Source: Bacteroidales bacterium (GTDB lineage: Bacteria; Bacteroidota; Bacteroidia; Bacteroidales; F082). From it: a DNA stretch of 8,775 bases. Positions 1-6,208 of the stretch are shown in pieces. The stretch covers positions 1-8,775 of the forward strand of contig JALNZU010000061.1 in assembly GCA_023229245.1 (NCBI GenBank), in the 5' to 3' direction. The notes under the pieces were generated by a model, which was given only the letters and a program-made list of their open reading frames with translations, did no database searches and was not told the origin of the DNA. A program made the position numbers and the translations under genes. Each line of letters opens with the position of its first letter. Position 1 is the stretch's first letter.

Positions 1-136
1 ATATTTCGATAAAGCATTCACCGCCTCAGCAAATAGTGTGCAATGCCACATAGGGGTATTACCAGCCGGTAACTATGTGTATCAACTACAAACCGCCTCC
101 GGAAAAGCCGGTAGTGGGACTTTTATAAAACAATAA
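1..136 (+). CDS. C-terminal end of a T9SS-exported protein (type A sorting domain), 5' truncated by the window edge
   Basis: An open frame enters from the left edge (first complete codon at base 2) and stops with TAA at 134-136, leaving 44 visible residues. The tail contains GVLPAGNYVYQL followed by a Gly/Lys-rich end finishing TFIKQ. This is the typical layout of the T9SS type A sorting domain (TIGR04183): a short beta-strand, LPAGxYxYQL, then G..GxFxKQ. In this family the domain takes a protein through the outer membrane by the type IX system and is cleaved off or used for surface anchoring. The catalytic or adhesive part of the protein lies outside the window, so its function is unknown. 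The first Rhs repeat begins only 18 bp after this stop. It could be an unrelated neighbour that marks the left border of the array. Confidence 0.75.
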   Translation, partial: YFDKAFTASANSVQCHIGVLPAGNYVYQLQTASGKAGSGTFIKQ

Positions 137-154
137 CATAGAAAAAATTAGTAT

Positions 155-582
155 CCATCCGGTAATACACATCAATAATAAGGCTTGTCAAATTTCTAAC
201 TTATTCCGGACAGTTTTTGTATCGGGATAACAAATTAAGTAGTATTTTTACTGCTGTTGGAAGAATGGTACCCATGCAGTATAAGAATGAAACTTATTGG
301 AAATACGAGTACAACTTAAGCGATCATCTTGGTAATGTGCGCATCGTCTTTGCTGCCCACTCCCACGGCCAGCCCGAACTGATGCAGCAAACTATCTATT
401 ACCCTTACGGGATGATACTACACCAACAAAACTTTGGAGGCACCCTCGACCAGTCTAACAAAATGCTGTACAATGGAAAGGAACTGCAAGACGACCAACT
501 GGCCGGCATGAGTTTGGACTGGTATGACTATGGCGCACGGTTTTATGACCCGCAAATAGGGAGATGGCATGTGGTAGATCCA
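155..582 (+). repeat. Rhs-core direct repeat, copy 1 (428 bp)
   Basis: This copy runs from CCATCCGG to the last base of the VVDP codons and is the same length as copies 2, 3 and 4, with no indel. It encodes the end of the Rhs shell and the RHS repeat-associated core, preceded by about 60 bp of conserved leader. It is the most divergent of the four full copies. For example, it encodes YKNETYW where the others have YNDKTYW, and has TATCGGG where they have TACCGGG. Downstream sequence becomes cassette-specific at once. Confidence 0.95.
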
Positions 583-1308
583 CACGCAGAGCGTTATCCT
601 GAATGGTCGCCATACAGTTTTGTATTTAATAATCCAACACGATTCATAGACCCCGATGGCAGAATGGCGGTTGACCATATAGACGTTGAGAAAAATACAG
701 ACGGAACTTATACGGTGGTAGGTGGCGAAGCCAACGCAAACAAAAATATTTACGTTGTTAATTCGGAGGGTAATCGAACAGGGGAAGTTGTTGGCGAAAT
801 GCTTACCGAGTACTCTTTTCACGACAATGACGGAAATGCGGTTGTTGGGGCTATTATTGATCCAAGCGATAATTCAGGACAAAATTTTATGGATAACGAA
901 ATCATAGGAGATAATCCAGGATTGGTTCATTATATGAGAAATGCCACAGGTGGAGAGAAGTATGATTTTAAAACAAGGGATATACCTAATGGTTTGACCC
1001 CAGAAGCACAAGGTCAATATCATTACCGTGGTGGTTCTTTCAACGGTAAGATAGCATCTGCAAGGGATATAGGGAACTATGGTGCGGGTTATGTTGCAGG
1101 CAGAAAAGGGCTTAGGTGGGGAGTAGTGAGAGTAGGTTTTGATGCGTTGGAGAGTTATCAACAGGGACGTTTTGCAACAGAGGGGCAGCCTACGCAACAA
1201 GCGCAACGTTTGGGACATAGTGCAGGCTCGGCAGTTTACCAGAAAATCAAATTTGAAAGACAATGGCAAAGAGCAACAAACCCGTGGCCAGTTGGACCAA
1301 AATGGTAA
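217..1308 (+). CDS. Orphan Rhs toxin C-terminal cassette 1: RHS core plus toxin-44-like domain
   Basis: The protein has 363 residues if the TTG at 217 is the start. The first in-frame ATG is at 265, the Met of GRMVP, and a stop at 163-165 excludes a start further upstream. Residues 1-122 are the RHS repeat-associated core (DHLGNVR, YYPYG, NKMLYNGKEL, YDYGARFYDPQIGRW). Residues 123-149 form a linker ending in IDPDG, the usual DPxG boundary before an Rhs toxin tip. The tip at about 245-345 carries YDFKTRD, YRGGSFNGK and ARDIGNYGAGYVAG, which I recognise as like polymorphic toxin type 44 (PF15607), a family predicted to be RNases. That family match is from memory. The gene lacks the long N-terminal shell of a functional Rhs protein, so it is probably a silent donor cassette. 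Its stop overlaps the start of the candidate immunity gene, as expected for a toxin/immunity pair. Confidence 0.7.
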   Translation: MYRDNKLSSIFTAVGRMVPMQYKNETYWKYEYNLSDHLGNVRIVFAAHSHGQPELMQQTIYYPYGMILHQQNFGGTLDQSNKMLYNGKELQDDQLAGMSLDWYDYGARFYDPQIGRWHVVDPHAERYPEWSPYSFVFNNPTRFIDPDGRMAVDHIDVEKNTDGTYTVVGGEANANKNIYVVNSEGNRTGEVVGEMLTEYSFHDNDGNAVVGAIIDPSDNSGQNFMDNEIIGDNPGLVHYMRNATGGEKYDFKTRDIPNGLTPEAQGQYHYRGGSFNGKIASARDIGNYGAGYVAGRKGLRWGVVRVGFDALESYQQGRFATEGQPTQQAQRLGHSAGSAVYQKIKFERQWQRATNPWPVGPKW

Positions 1309-1763
1309 AGATGTTACTTAAAATAGCAGGAATAATAATTCTTCTGATAGCAGTGTTCTTGGTTTGGTTTGACCAATCCCGCTCTTTTTATTGTCTTTCC
1401 GAAGATAAATGTATTACAGTTTGGAAACGCTTAGACAGTAAATGCTACATTGTTCCGGGTAAATATTATGGGATATTTAAACCGTCTAATGATTATATTA
1501 AGACAACAAATACTAATATAGTTGATGTAATTTGGAAAGATAAGGGCAATTTACTTATTGCATCACAAGAAAAAGTAGATGTGTTTAATGAAGGAACAAA
1601 TCAATTTCAGATAGATATTTACAATAATCAAAAACTCCTAAATGATAGCTTATATACTATATTTGACGGTAAATATAGAAAATACAGAAAAGAAATTGAA
1701 TTTTTAAGCATAAACATCAAAGAGAACTATGCACGGGACAAAACTGGCAATAAGTTGAAGTAA
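1302..1763 (+). CDS. Candidate immunity protein for cassette 1, single-pass membrane protein
   Basis: I chose the ATG at 1302, which overlaps the toxin stop (ATGGTAA) and begins MVKMLLKIAG. This gives 153 residues. In-frame alternatives are ATG 1263, which would overlap the toxin by 46 bp, and ATG 1311. Residues about 5-23 are a continuous hydrophobic helix (IIILLIAVFLVWF) preceded by lysines, so the positive-inside rule places the rest of the protein in the periplasm. The soluble part has two close cysteines (YCLSEDKC) and a Lys/Asn-rich tail, and I recognise no domain. Its position directly behind the toxin, small size and low GC fit an immunity gene. A membrane-anchored, outward-facing immunity protein is odd if the toxin really is a cytoplasmic RNase. 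Confidence 0.7.
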   Translation: MVKMLLKIAGIIILLIAVFLVWFDQSRSFYCLSEDKCITVWKRLDSKCYIVPGKYYGIFKPSNDYIKTTNTNIVDVIWKDKGNLLIASQEKVDVFNEGTNQFQIDIYNNQKLLNDSLYTIFDGKYRKYRKEIEFLSINIKENYARDKTGNKLK

Positions 1764-1784
1764 CAAAACCACAGCCATAATCAT

Positions 1785-1934
1785 TTACACCAACAAAAAA
1801 TGCCCATTTTGACGGTCTTTTATATCTGAAAGTAGGTTAACATAAAAGTTATCAACATTTATCCAAAATTGTCTGAAGTCCTTACTCTGCTTGCCGTTCA
1901 TCACTTTTTTACTTTCTTTTTTCCCTTGCCCCAT
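1785..1934 (-). CDS. Possible small gene of 49 residues, unknown function
   Basis: The stretch 1764-2069 holds no + strand gene. On the minus strand an ATG at 1934-1932 opens a clean 49-codon frame that stops at 1787-1785. It begins MGQGKKESKK and contains DFRQFWINVDNFYVNLL. The Lys-rich start followed by an aromatic/hydrophobic half is protein-like, but I recognise no family and see no clear ribosome-binding site or promoter. It is convergent with the immunity gene ending at 1763. It may be a real small gene, the remnant of an inserted gene, or chance. Confidence 0.25.
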   Translation of the reverse strand: MGQGKKESKKVMNGKQSKDFRQFWINVDNFYVNLLSDIKDRQNGHFLLV

Positions 1935-2069
1935 CCCGTACTGTTTTCAACTTGTTTTGGAGGAGTTAAAAAAACGAGAAAACATCCTCGACAAGAGTAG
2001 CAAAAATTTTAAACTAAAATCTAAAAAAAAGCTCTATAATTTGGGAACAAAAACCGAAATTTAAGGTAC

Positions 2070-2497
2070 CCATCCGGTAAACCGCCTCAATAATAAGGCT
2101 TGTCAGATTGCTAACTTATTCCGGACAGTTTTTGTACCGGGATAACAAATTAAGTAGTATTTTTACTGCTGTTGGAAGAATGGTACCCATGCAGTATAAC
2201 GACAAAACTTATTGGAAATACGAGTACAACTTAAGCGATCATCTTGGTAATGTGCGCATCGTCTTTGCTGCCCACTCCCACGGCCAGCCCGAACTGATGC
2301 AGCAAACTATCTATTACCCTTACGGGATGATACTACACCAACAAAACTTTGGAGGCACACTCGATCAGCCTAACAAAATGCTGTACAATGGAAAGGAGCT
2401 GCAAGACGACCAACTGGCCGGCATGAGTTTGGACTGGTATGACTATGGCGCACGGTTTTATGACCCGCAAATAGGGAGATGGCATGTGGTAGATCCA
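2070..2497 (+). repeat. Rhs-core direct repeat, copy 2 (428 bp)
   Basis: The boundaries and length are the same as in copy 1 (offset 1915 bp). Its leader has TCAGATTGCT like copy 4, but in the middle it reads ATGATACTA like copy 1 (T at 2331). This mix of shared sites is evidence of recombination among the copies. Confidence 0.95.
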
Positions 2498-3211
2498 ATA
2501 GCACATGAGCGGAGTTGGGTATCACCATACAATTTTGTGCAAAATAATCCAATAAATAGAATTGACCGTACTGGAACTTTAGATCATGAATATGATGTTG
2601 ATCTTAAGATTGGTAAGGTGAAAAGAGTTAGCGAAAAGGGAGGTGAAGTCACCCATTACTTTAACATAATTGAAACAAACAATGCGGGTGATAAATCCAA
2701 GTTAGCTGAATATAGTTTAAATATTAATGAATTTGGGTTAGTTCCATTTCCTGAAAGTGGCCCTAATTGGGGAAGATATGGTAGCCGTGACGCAGGTGGA
2801 GATAACTGGGCGAGCCCTGAAACCGCAGGAGCTTTCTTTGGACTCTTATATGACTGGGCGAAAGATCCTCTTACTGATATGGTTTATTTTGACGATATTT
2901 CAGGGGATAAAGGACAGGATATCGGTCATACGACTCACAGAACAGGAAATGATATTGATATAAGGTATTTTGGCGCCGGAAATGGGCCTAATGTCAATGG
3001 ATCTTCGGTAAATTGTTCAACATGTTGGAATACTATTTCAAATCGAAGTGAGTACTCGGGTGATTTATTGTATTTCTCCACATATAATTTCTTAAGAACA
3101 GCTGATAAATGGGGTTTTAACCAAAATTATGCTTATCCTAAAGGATTTCCATATACTAAGGATAAGTCACATTATGTTCATAGGCATCATTTACATATTG
3201 GACGCAGATGA
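2108..3211 (+). CDS. Orphan Rhs toxin cassette 2: RHS core plus MepA-like (LAS family) peptidoglycan endopeptidase toxin
   Basis: The protein has 367 residues from TTG 2108; the first in-frame ATG is 2180 and a stop at 2078-2080 blocks earlier starts. Residues 1-130 are the RHS core. The linker reads HERSWVSPYNFVQNN and then IDRTG, where Arg154 replaces the Pro of the usual DPxG. The tip has GHTTHRTGNDIDI at 273-285, giving H277-x2-G-x3-D284, and RHHLHI near the end, giving H361-x-H363. This H..G...D plus HxH set is the zinc-binding signature of LAS metallopeptidases, and GHTTHRTG resembles murein endopeptidase MepA (M74) more than VanX/VanY (M15). Such enzymes cut peptide cross-links in the cell wall, so the expected target is periplasmic. 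All the metal ligands are present, so the domain looks intact. The next gene is the candidate immunity protein. Confidence 0.75.
   Translation: MLTYSGQFLYRDNKLSSIFTAVGRMVPMQYNDKTYWKYEYNLSDHLGNVRIVFAAHSHGQPELMQQTIYYPYGMILHQQNFGGTLDQPNKMLYNGKELQDDQLAGMSLDWYDYGARFYDPQIGRWHVVDPIAHERSWVSPYNFVQNNPINRIDRTGTLDHEYDVDLKIGKVKRVSEKGGEVTHYFNIIETNNAGDKSKLAEYSLNINEFGLVPFPESGPNWGRYGSRDAGGDNWASPETAGAFFGLLYDWAKDPLTDMVYFDDISGDKGQDIGHTTHRTGNDIDIRYFGAGNGPNVNGSSVNCSTCWNTISNRSEYSGDLLYFSTYNFLRTADKWGFNQNYAYPKGFPYTKDKSHYVHRHHLHIGRR
2501..2565 (+). repeat. 65-bp extension of the repeat shared with cassette 5 (7736-7800)
   Basis: After the VVDP codons cassettes 2 and 5 stay identical for another 65 bases, encoding AHERSWVSPYNFVQNNPINR and the following Ile. 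They diverge at the DPxG codon, and their toxin domains are then unrelated. The two cassettes therefore share a linker lineage, and the linker gives a second patch of homology for exchanging tips. Confidence 0.9.
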
Positions 3212-3216
3212 TTATG

Positions 3217-3225
3217 AAAAAAAAA
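3217..3225 (+). repeat. A9 homopolymer at the start of the cassette 2 immunity gene
   Basis: Nine adenines follow ATG 3214-3216. As written, that ATG reads MKKKYLY and stops. One extra A would join it to the downstream frame as MKKKILVLMLSVWLFNGC, a textbook lipoprotein signal peptide. The tract is long enough for polymerase slippage, and it is also a common place for sequencing or assembly error. Confidence 0.8.
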
Positions 3226-3236
3226 TACTTGTATTA

Positions 3237-3656
3237 ATGCTTTCTGTTTGGTTGTTTAATGGGTGTGTAGCACAATCCCAAGATGAAATAAAATTGTATT
3301 ATATTAATAGCCAGGATCAGAAGATATTTTTGGATAGAAAGTCCTTTTATGATATAGAAGAAAAACCAGTAATTTACCACATTGATAACATCGATAGTCA
3401 GGCGATTTATATTATTGAATTATTCAGGATTATTGATTTAGAGAGGCATTTTTATAAATCATACTCTCTCAGTTATTCAGAAATAAAGAGTGGCTTTGAA
3501 GTAAGAGGATTGTTCACTGATGTAACCTCCCCATTTATTATCCCGTCAGGAATTATAATCAAGATATGTAAAACTGATAAACAGCATTATCTTAAATTAA
3601 AAAACAGAGAACAATGCACTTTATTAGTCGAATTTAAAATACTAAAATCCAAATAG
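3237..3656 (+). CDS. Candidate immunity lipoprotein for cassette 2; natural start probably frameshifted
   Basis: The frame ending at 3656 can start at ATG 3237 (139 residues, MLSVWLFNGCVAQ) or further upstream inside the toxin gene, at ATG 3174 or TTG 3129. Neither upstream choice gives a sensible N-terminus. The expected start is ATG 3214, three bases after the toxin stop, but it is one base out of frame across the A9 run. With the frame corrected the protein would begin MKKKILVLMLSVWLFNGC, a signal peptide with a lipobox cysteine. The mature part is beta-rich (KLYYINSQDQ, KPVIYHIDNID) with no family I recognise. Position, size and export signal fit a periplasmic immunity protein against a murein endopeptidase. 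This is either a slippage-controlled gene, a decayed gene or a base-call error. Confidence 0.65.
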   Translation: MLSVWLFNGCVAQSQDEIKLYYINSQDQKIFLDRKSFYDIEEKPVIYHIDNIDSQAIYIIELFRIIDLERHFYKSYSLSYSEIKSGFEVRGLFTDVTSPFIIPSGIIIKICKTDKQHYLKLKNREQCTLLVEFKILKSK

Positions 3657-3755
3657 CGTTATATTATAAAATATAAAAAAAACCAAACTTGCCAGTTTTT
3701 TACTTCATTATACAAAGCGTAATTTTTTAAGACGTAAAAAATCGTCATATTGTTT

Positions 3756-4183
3756 CCATCCGGCCAACCACCTCAATAATAAGGCTTGTCAAATTTCTAT
3801 CTTATTCCGGACAGTTTTTGTACCGGGATAACAAATTAAGTAGTATTTTTACTGCTGTTGGAAGAATGGTACCCATGCAGTATAACGACAAAACTTATTG
3901 GAAATACGAGTACAACTTAAGCGATCATCTTGGTAATGTGCGCATCGTCTTTGCTGCCCACTCCCACGGCCAGCCCGAACTGATGCAGCAAACTATCTAT
4001 TACCCTTACGGGATGACACTACACCAACAAAACTTTGGAGGCACACTCGATCAGCCTAACAAAATGCTGTACAATGGAAAGGAGCTGCAAGACGACCAAC
4101 TGGCCGGCATAAGTTTGGACTGGTATGACTATGGCGCACGGTTTTATGACCCGCAAATAGGGAGATGGCATGTGGTGGATCCA
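3756..4183 (+). repeat. Rhs-core direct repeat, copy 3 (428 bp)
   Basis: The boundaries and length match the other full copies (offset 3601 from copy 1). Its leader has TCAAATTTCT like copy 1, its middle ATGACACTA like copy 4 (C at 4017), and its end GTGGAT like the short copy 5. It also changes the Met of LAGMSL to Ile. Confidence 0.95.
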
Positions 4184-4843
4184 CTAGCAGACGTTGCACC
4201 GGATTGGTCACCATACAGAGCTTTCTATTGTAATCCTATTAGATATATTGATCCAACAGGATTGTTAGAGGATGACTACGGGTTAGACAAAGATGGAAAT
4301 ATTACCTTACTTCGTGAAACTGATGATAAAACGGATAAGCTGATTGTGTTGGATAACAAAGGAGCCGAAACAGATAAGTCCATTGAGGTTGAAAAAGGGA
4401 TACTAAATAACGTGAAAAACACCAAAGACAGCAGAGGCACCAGTTATGATTATATGAAAGTCAGCAACAATGAGACAGCAATTAAACTCTTTGAATTTAT
4501 ATCAGAAAACAATCAGGTAGAATGGTCGCAGGTTAAGTATGACACAAAGTCAAACTACATTGCTACAAGCCACAATCCAACTTCTGAATCAGGCGGTGTA
4601 GACCTTATGTATAAATTATTGACACAGGAGTACACAGTCAGGGAGCATATCCACAGCCACCCAGATAGAAAGACAAGTTATCACGGCCCTTCTGGCTTTC
4701 ATCCTAAAGACAGAAATAGTGGGGATAGGGAACTTGGAGAATGGATAAATAAACACTATCCAAACAAAGGGATAAAACTCAAAGTTTACGAGGCGCCTAT
4801 AAAGAAATACATTGAGTACAACCACAAAGGAATAGTAAAATAG
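3818..4843 (+). CDS. Orphan Rhs toxin cassette 3: RHS core plus JAB-like toxin 1 (JAMM metallopeptidase fold)
   Basis: The protein has 341 residues from TTG 3818; the first in-frame ATG is 3866. Residues 1-122 are the RHS core and the linker ends in IDPTG (144-148). The tip opens with YGLDKDGNITLL and TDDKTDKL, then VEWSQVKY near 234-241 and SHNPTSESGG near 251-260. It ends with a metal site: E276, HSHP at 279-282, PSG at 291-293 and S301-G-D303. An HxHP followed by Ser and Asp is the JAMM/JAB zinc arrangement. The whole domain resembles JAB-like toxin 1 (PF15659), which occurs at the ends of Bacteroidota Rhs proteins. The known family is predicted to be a peptidase or isopeptidase; its substrate is not known to me. 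A lipoprotein gene starts one base after the stop, as expected for its immunity partner. Confidence 0.8.
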   Translation: MYRDNKLSSIFTAVGRMVPMQYNDKTYWKYEYNLSDHLGNVRIVFAAHSHGQPELMQQTIYYPYGMTLHQQNFGGTLDQPNKMLYNGKELQDDQLAGISLDWYDYGARFYDPQIGRWHVVDPLADVAPDWSPYRAFYCNPIRYIDPTGLLEDDYGLDKDGNITLLRETDDKTDKLIVLDNKGAETDKSIEVEKGILNNVKNTKDSRGTSYDYMKVSNNETAIKLFEFISENNQVEWSQVKYDTKSNYIATSHNPTSESGGVDLMYKLLTQEYTVREHIHSHPDRKTSYHGPSGFHPKDRNSGDRELGEWINKHYPNKGIKLKVYEAPIKKYIEYNHKGIVK

Positions 4844-4844
4844 T

Positions 4845-5369
4845 ATGATGTTCAATCGATTAATAATTTGGCCAATTGTCTTCCTTTGGAGTTTTTCAGG
4901 TTGCAAGGCACATCAAGGAAATGAATTTAATATGCTAACGGTAAAGGATACACAAATAAACGAGGCTATTAAAGTGGTTGTTAAAGAGGAATCCGAATAC
5001 GGAAACCTTGAAAAAAGTGCTATTATCATGAAAATAGAAAAGTCAAAAAACGGTTATGAAATACGAATCGGGGCTTTATACAAAGAAAACCTAAGCTCGT
5101 ATTTATCAGGTAAAAAAGATAAACCGTTTGGTTTTTTTGAAGTTGAGGAAGTTACGGTTGTAGTATTTGGAGAAGAAGAAATGTCGCTCTTTGAAATGAC
5201 CAACAAAACAAAAAATCTTCCTTTCCTTCAATCAAAGCCAGAATTGAAAGTTAAAGAAGGGGACATTCCATCACCGCCAGTAATTTATGAGCCTATTGTT
5301 TGGATTTACACTTATGAAAACGAAAAACTCAAACTAACAGACAAAGGCAGATTTACACTATTGATATGA
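4845..5369 (+). CDS. Candidate immunity lipoprotein for cassette 3
   Basis: The protein has 174 residues and starts one base after the toxin stop (TAG-T-ATG). ATG 4848 is an alternative start one codon later. The N-terminus MMFNRLIIWPIVFLWSFSGC is a lipoprotein signal: a basic residue, a hydrophobic core and a lipobox S-x-S-G-C with Cys20. The mature part alternates charged beta-strand-like segments (AIIMKIEKSKNGYEIRIG, FFEVEEVTVVVFGEEE) and ends EKLKLTDKGRFTLLI, with no family I recognise. Its position right behind a toxin tip and before a strong terminator supports an immunity role. The lipobox places it in the periplasm or on the outer membrane, so the JAB-like toxin probably acts in the periplasm or is neutralised there. 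Confidence 0.8.
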   Translation: MMFNRLIIWPIVFLWSFSGCKAHQGNEFNMLTVKDTQINEAIKVVVKEESEYGNLEKSAIIMKIEKSKNGYEIRIGALYKENLSSYLSGKKDKPFGFFEVEEVTVVVFGEEEMSLFEMTNKTKNLPFLQSKPELKVKEGDIPSPPVIYEPIVWIYTYENEKLKLTDKGRFTLLI

Positions 5370-5375
5370 ATTACT

Positions 5376-5398
5376 AGCCCGGCAAGTCCGGGCTTTTT
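5376..5398 (+). terminator. Rho-independent terminator after the cassette 3 immunity gene
   Basis: A perfect 7-bp stem AGCCCGG/CCGGGCT (5376-5382 with 5388-5394) has the loop CAAGT and a T run through 5398. It lies 6 bp after the immunity stop codon and is closely related to the hairpin at 5717-5741. Confidence 0.85.
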
Positions 5399-5446
5399 CA
5401 TTTAACATCATTAAGCACCCCGACATGGACATCCTTAAATTTTTTC

Positions 5447-5695
5447 TTGCCTACTAGTGCAACAACAAAGGAGAATACCATTTTCGGAAACTACCAAGTT
5501 AAAAATGACACTCTATACATAAGTCAATCTTATGGAAGTTATGATAAGGAGTTTTCGGGAGATTCAAGACATAGGATTGAAAAAAGAGATTTCCAACTCA
5601 TTTTGAAAAACGATAATGTAATTGGATTTAGTGAACAATGGAACAATAACAATCAAACTTGGATTAATAATTTCTATTTTAGGAAAGTAGATTGA
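5447..5695 (+). pseudogene. Orphan 3' fragment of an immunity gene
   Basis: An 82-codon open frame (TTG 5447 to TGA 5693-5695) has no ATG start, no signal peptide and no toxin in front of it. From base 5475 it is identical for 44 bp (to 5518) with 8609-8652 inside the cassette 5 immunity gene, both encoding TIFGNYQVKNDTLY. It then continues with a natural-looking end (KRDFQLILKNDNVIG, NNFYFRKVD) that the 8437 gene lacks. It is probably the tail of a relative of that immunity gene, left behind when its toxin and 5' half were deleted or replaced. A frameshifted 5' remnant may lie in 5400-5446, but I cannot show it. A terminator follows, so the 3' end looks native. Confidence 0.65.
5475..5518 (+). 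repeat. 44-bp identical block shared with 8609-8652
   Basis: The sequence from ATACCATTTTCGG to GACACTCTATAC is identical at the two places and diverges on both sides. It links the orphan fragment to the cassette 5 immunity gene and marks a likely recombination point. Confidence 0.9.
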
Positions 5696-5716
5696 TTAAA
5701 AGCAAATCAAAACCAT

Positions 5717-5741
5717 AGCTCCGCAAGTCGGGGCTTTTTTT
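5717..5741 (+). terminator. Rho-independent terminator after the orphan immunity fragment
   Basis: The stem AGCTCCG/CGGGGCT (5717-5723 with 5729-5735, one T-G wobble) has the loop CAAGT and is followed by seven Ts (5735-5741). Loop and stem ends match the hairpin at 5376-5398, so the two are probably homologous 3' ends of immunity modules. Confidence 0.85.
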
Positions 5742-5780
5742 CTGCCCTGTTCTGCTCCGCAGAACCCAAAAAAGAGGTAT

Positions 5781-6208
5781 CCATCCGGCCAACCACCTCA
5801 ATAATAAGGCTTGTCAGATTGCTAACTTATTCCGGACAGTTTTTGTACCGGGATAACAAATTAAGTAGTATTTTTACTGCTGTTGGAAGAATGGTACCCA
5901 TGCAGTATAACGACAAAACTTATTGGAAATACGAGTACAACTTAAGCGATCATCTTGGTAATGTGCGCATCGTCTTTGCTGCCCACTCCCACGGCCAGCC
6001 CGAACTGATGCAGCAAACTATCTATTACCCTTACGGGATGACACTACACCAACAAAACTTTGGAGGCACACTCGATCAGCCTAACAAAATGCTGTACAAT
6101 GGAAAGGAGCTGCAAGACGACCAACTGGCCGGCATGAGTTTGGACTGGTATGACTATGGTGCACGGTTTTATGATCCGCAAATAGGGAGATGGCATGTGG
6201 TAGATCCA
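5781..6208 (+). repeat. Rhs-core direct repeat, copy 4 (428 bp)
   Basis: The boundaries and length match the other full copies (offset 5626 from copy 1). Its leader is like copy 2, its middle like copy 3 (C at 6042), and it has private changes such as GGTGCACGG and GATCCG near the end. Confidence 0.95.

Noticed and set aside
418..822. Long minus-strand open frame over the Rhs core of cassette 1, and similar ones at 874-1269, 2370-2552 and 4616-4906
   Set aside because: They are antisense to well-supported coding sequence, show no recognisable motifs, and the core ones occur only because the repeat itself has few stops on that strand.
722..907. Short + strand frames inside toxin genes (722-907, 1139-1321, 2757-2963)
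   Set aside because: They lie wholly or mostly within toxin genes in another frame and have no start context or protein-like features.
2028..2045. Possible Bacteroidota promoter (TATAATTTGG) before repeat copy 2
   Set aside because: It does not fit TAnnTTTG exactly and I see no convincing -33 TTG at the right distance.
3680..3745. Weak hairpins after the cassette 2 immunity gene (AAACT/AGTTT and GACG/CGTC)
   Set aside because: Stems are only 4-5 bp and AT-rich; not enough to call a terminator.
155..6208. CRISPR array or short tandem repeat
   Set aside because: The repeats are 428 bp, coding, and spaced by whole genes of differing length; there are no short spacers.
155..6208. The array as an assembly artefact of one repeated segment
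   Set aside because: Each copy has private SNPs and a different downstream toxin, so the copies are distinct; the order of cassettes could still be misjoined and needs long reads.
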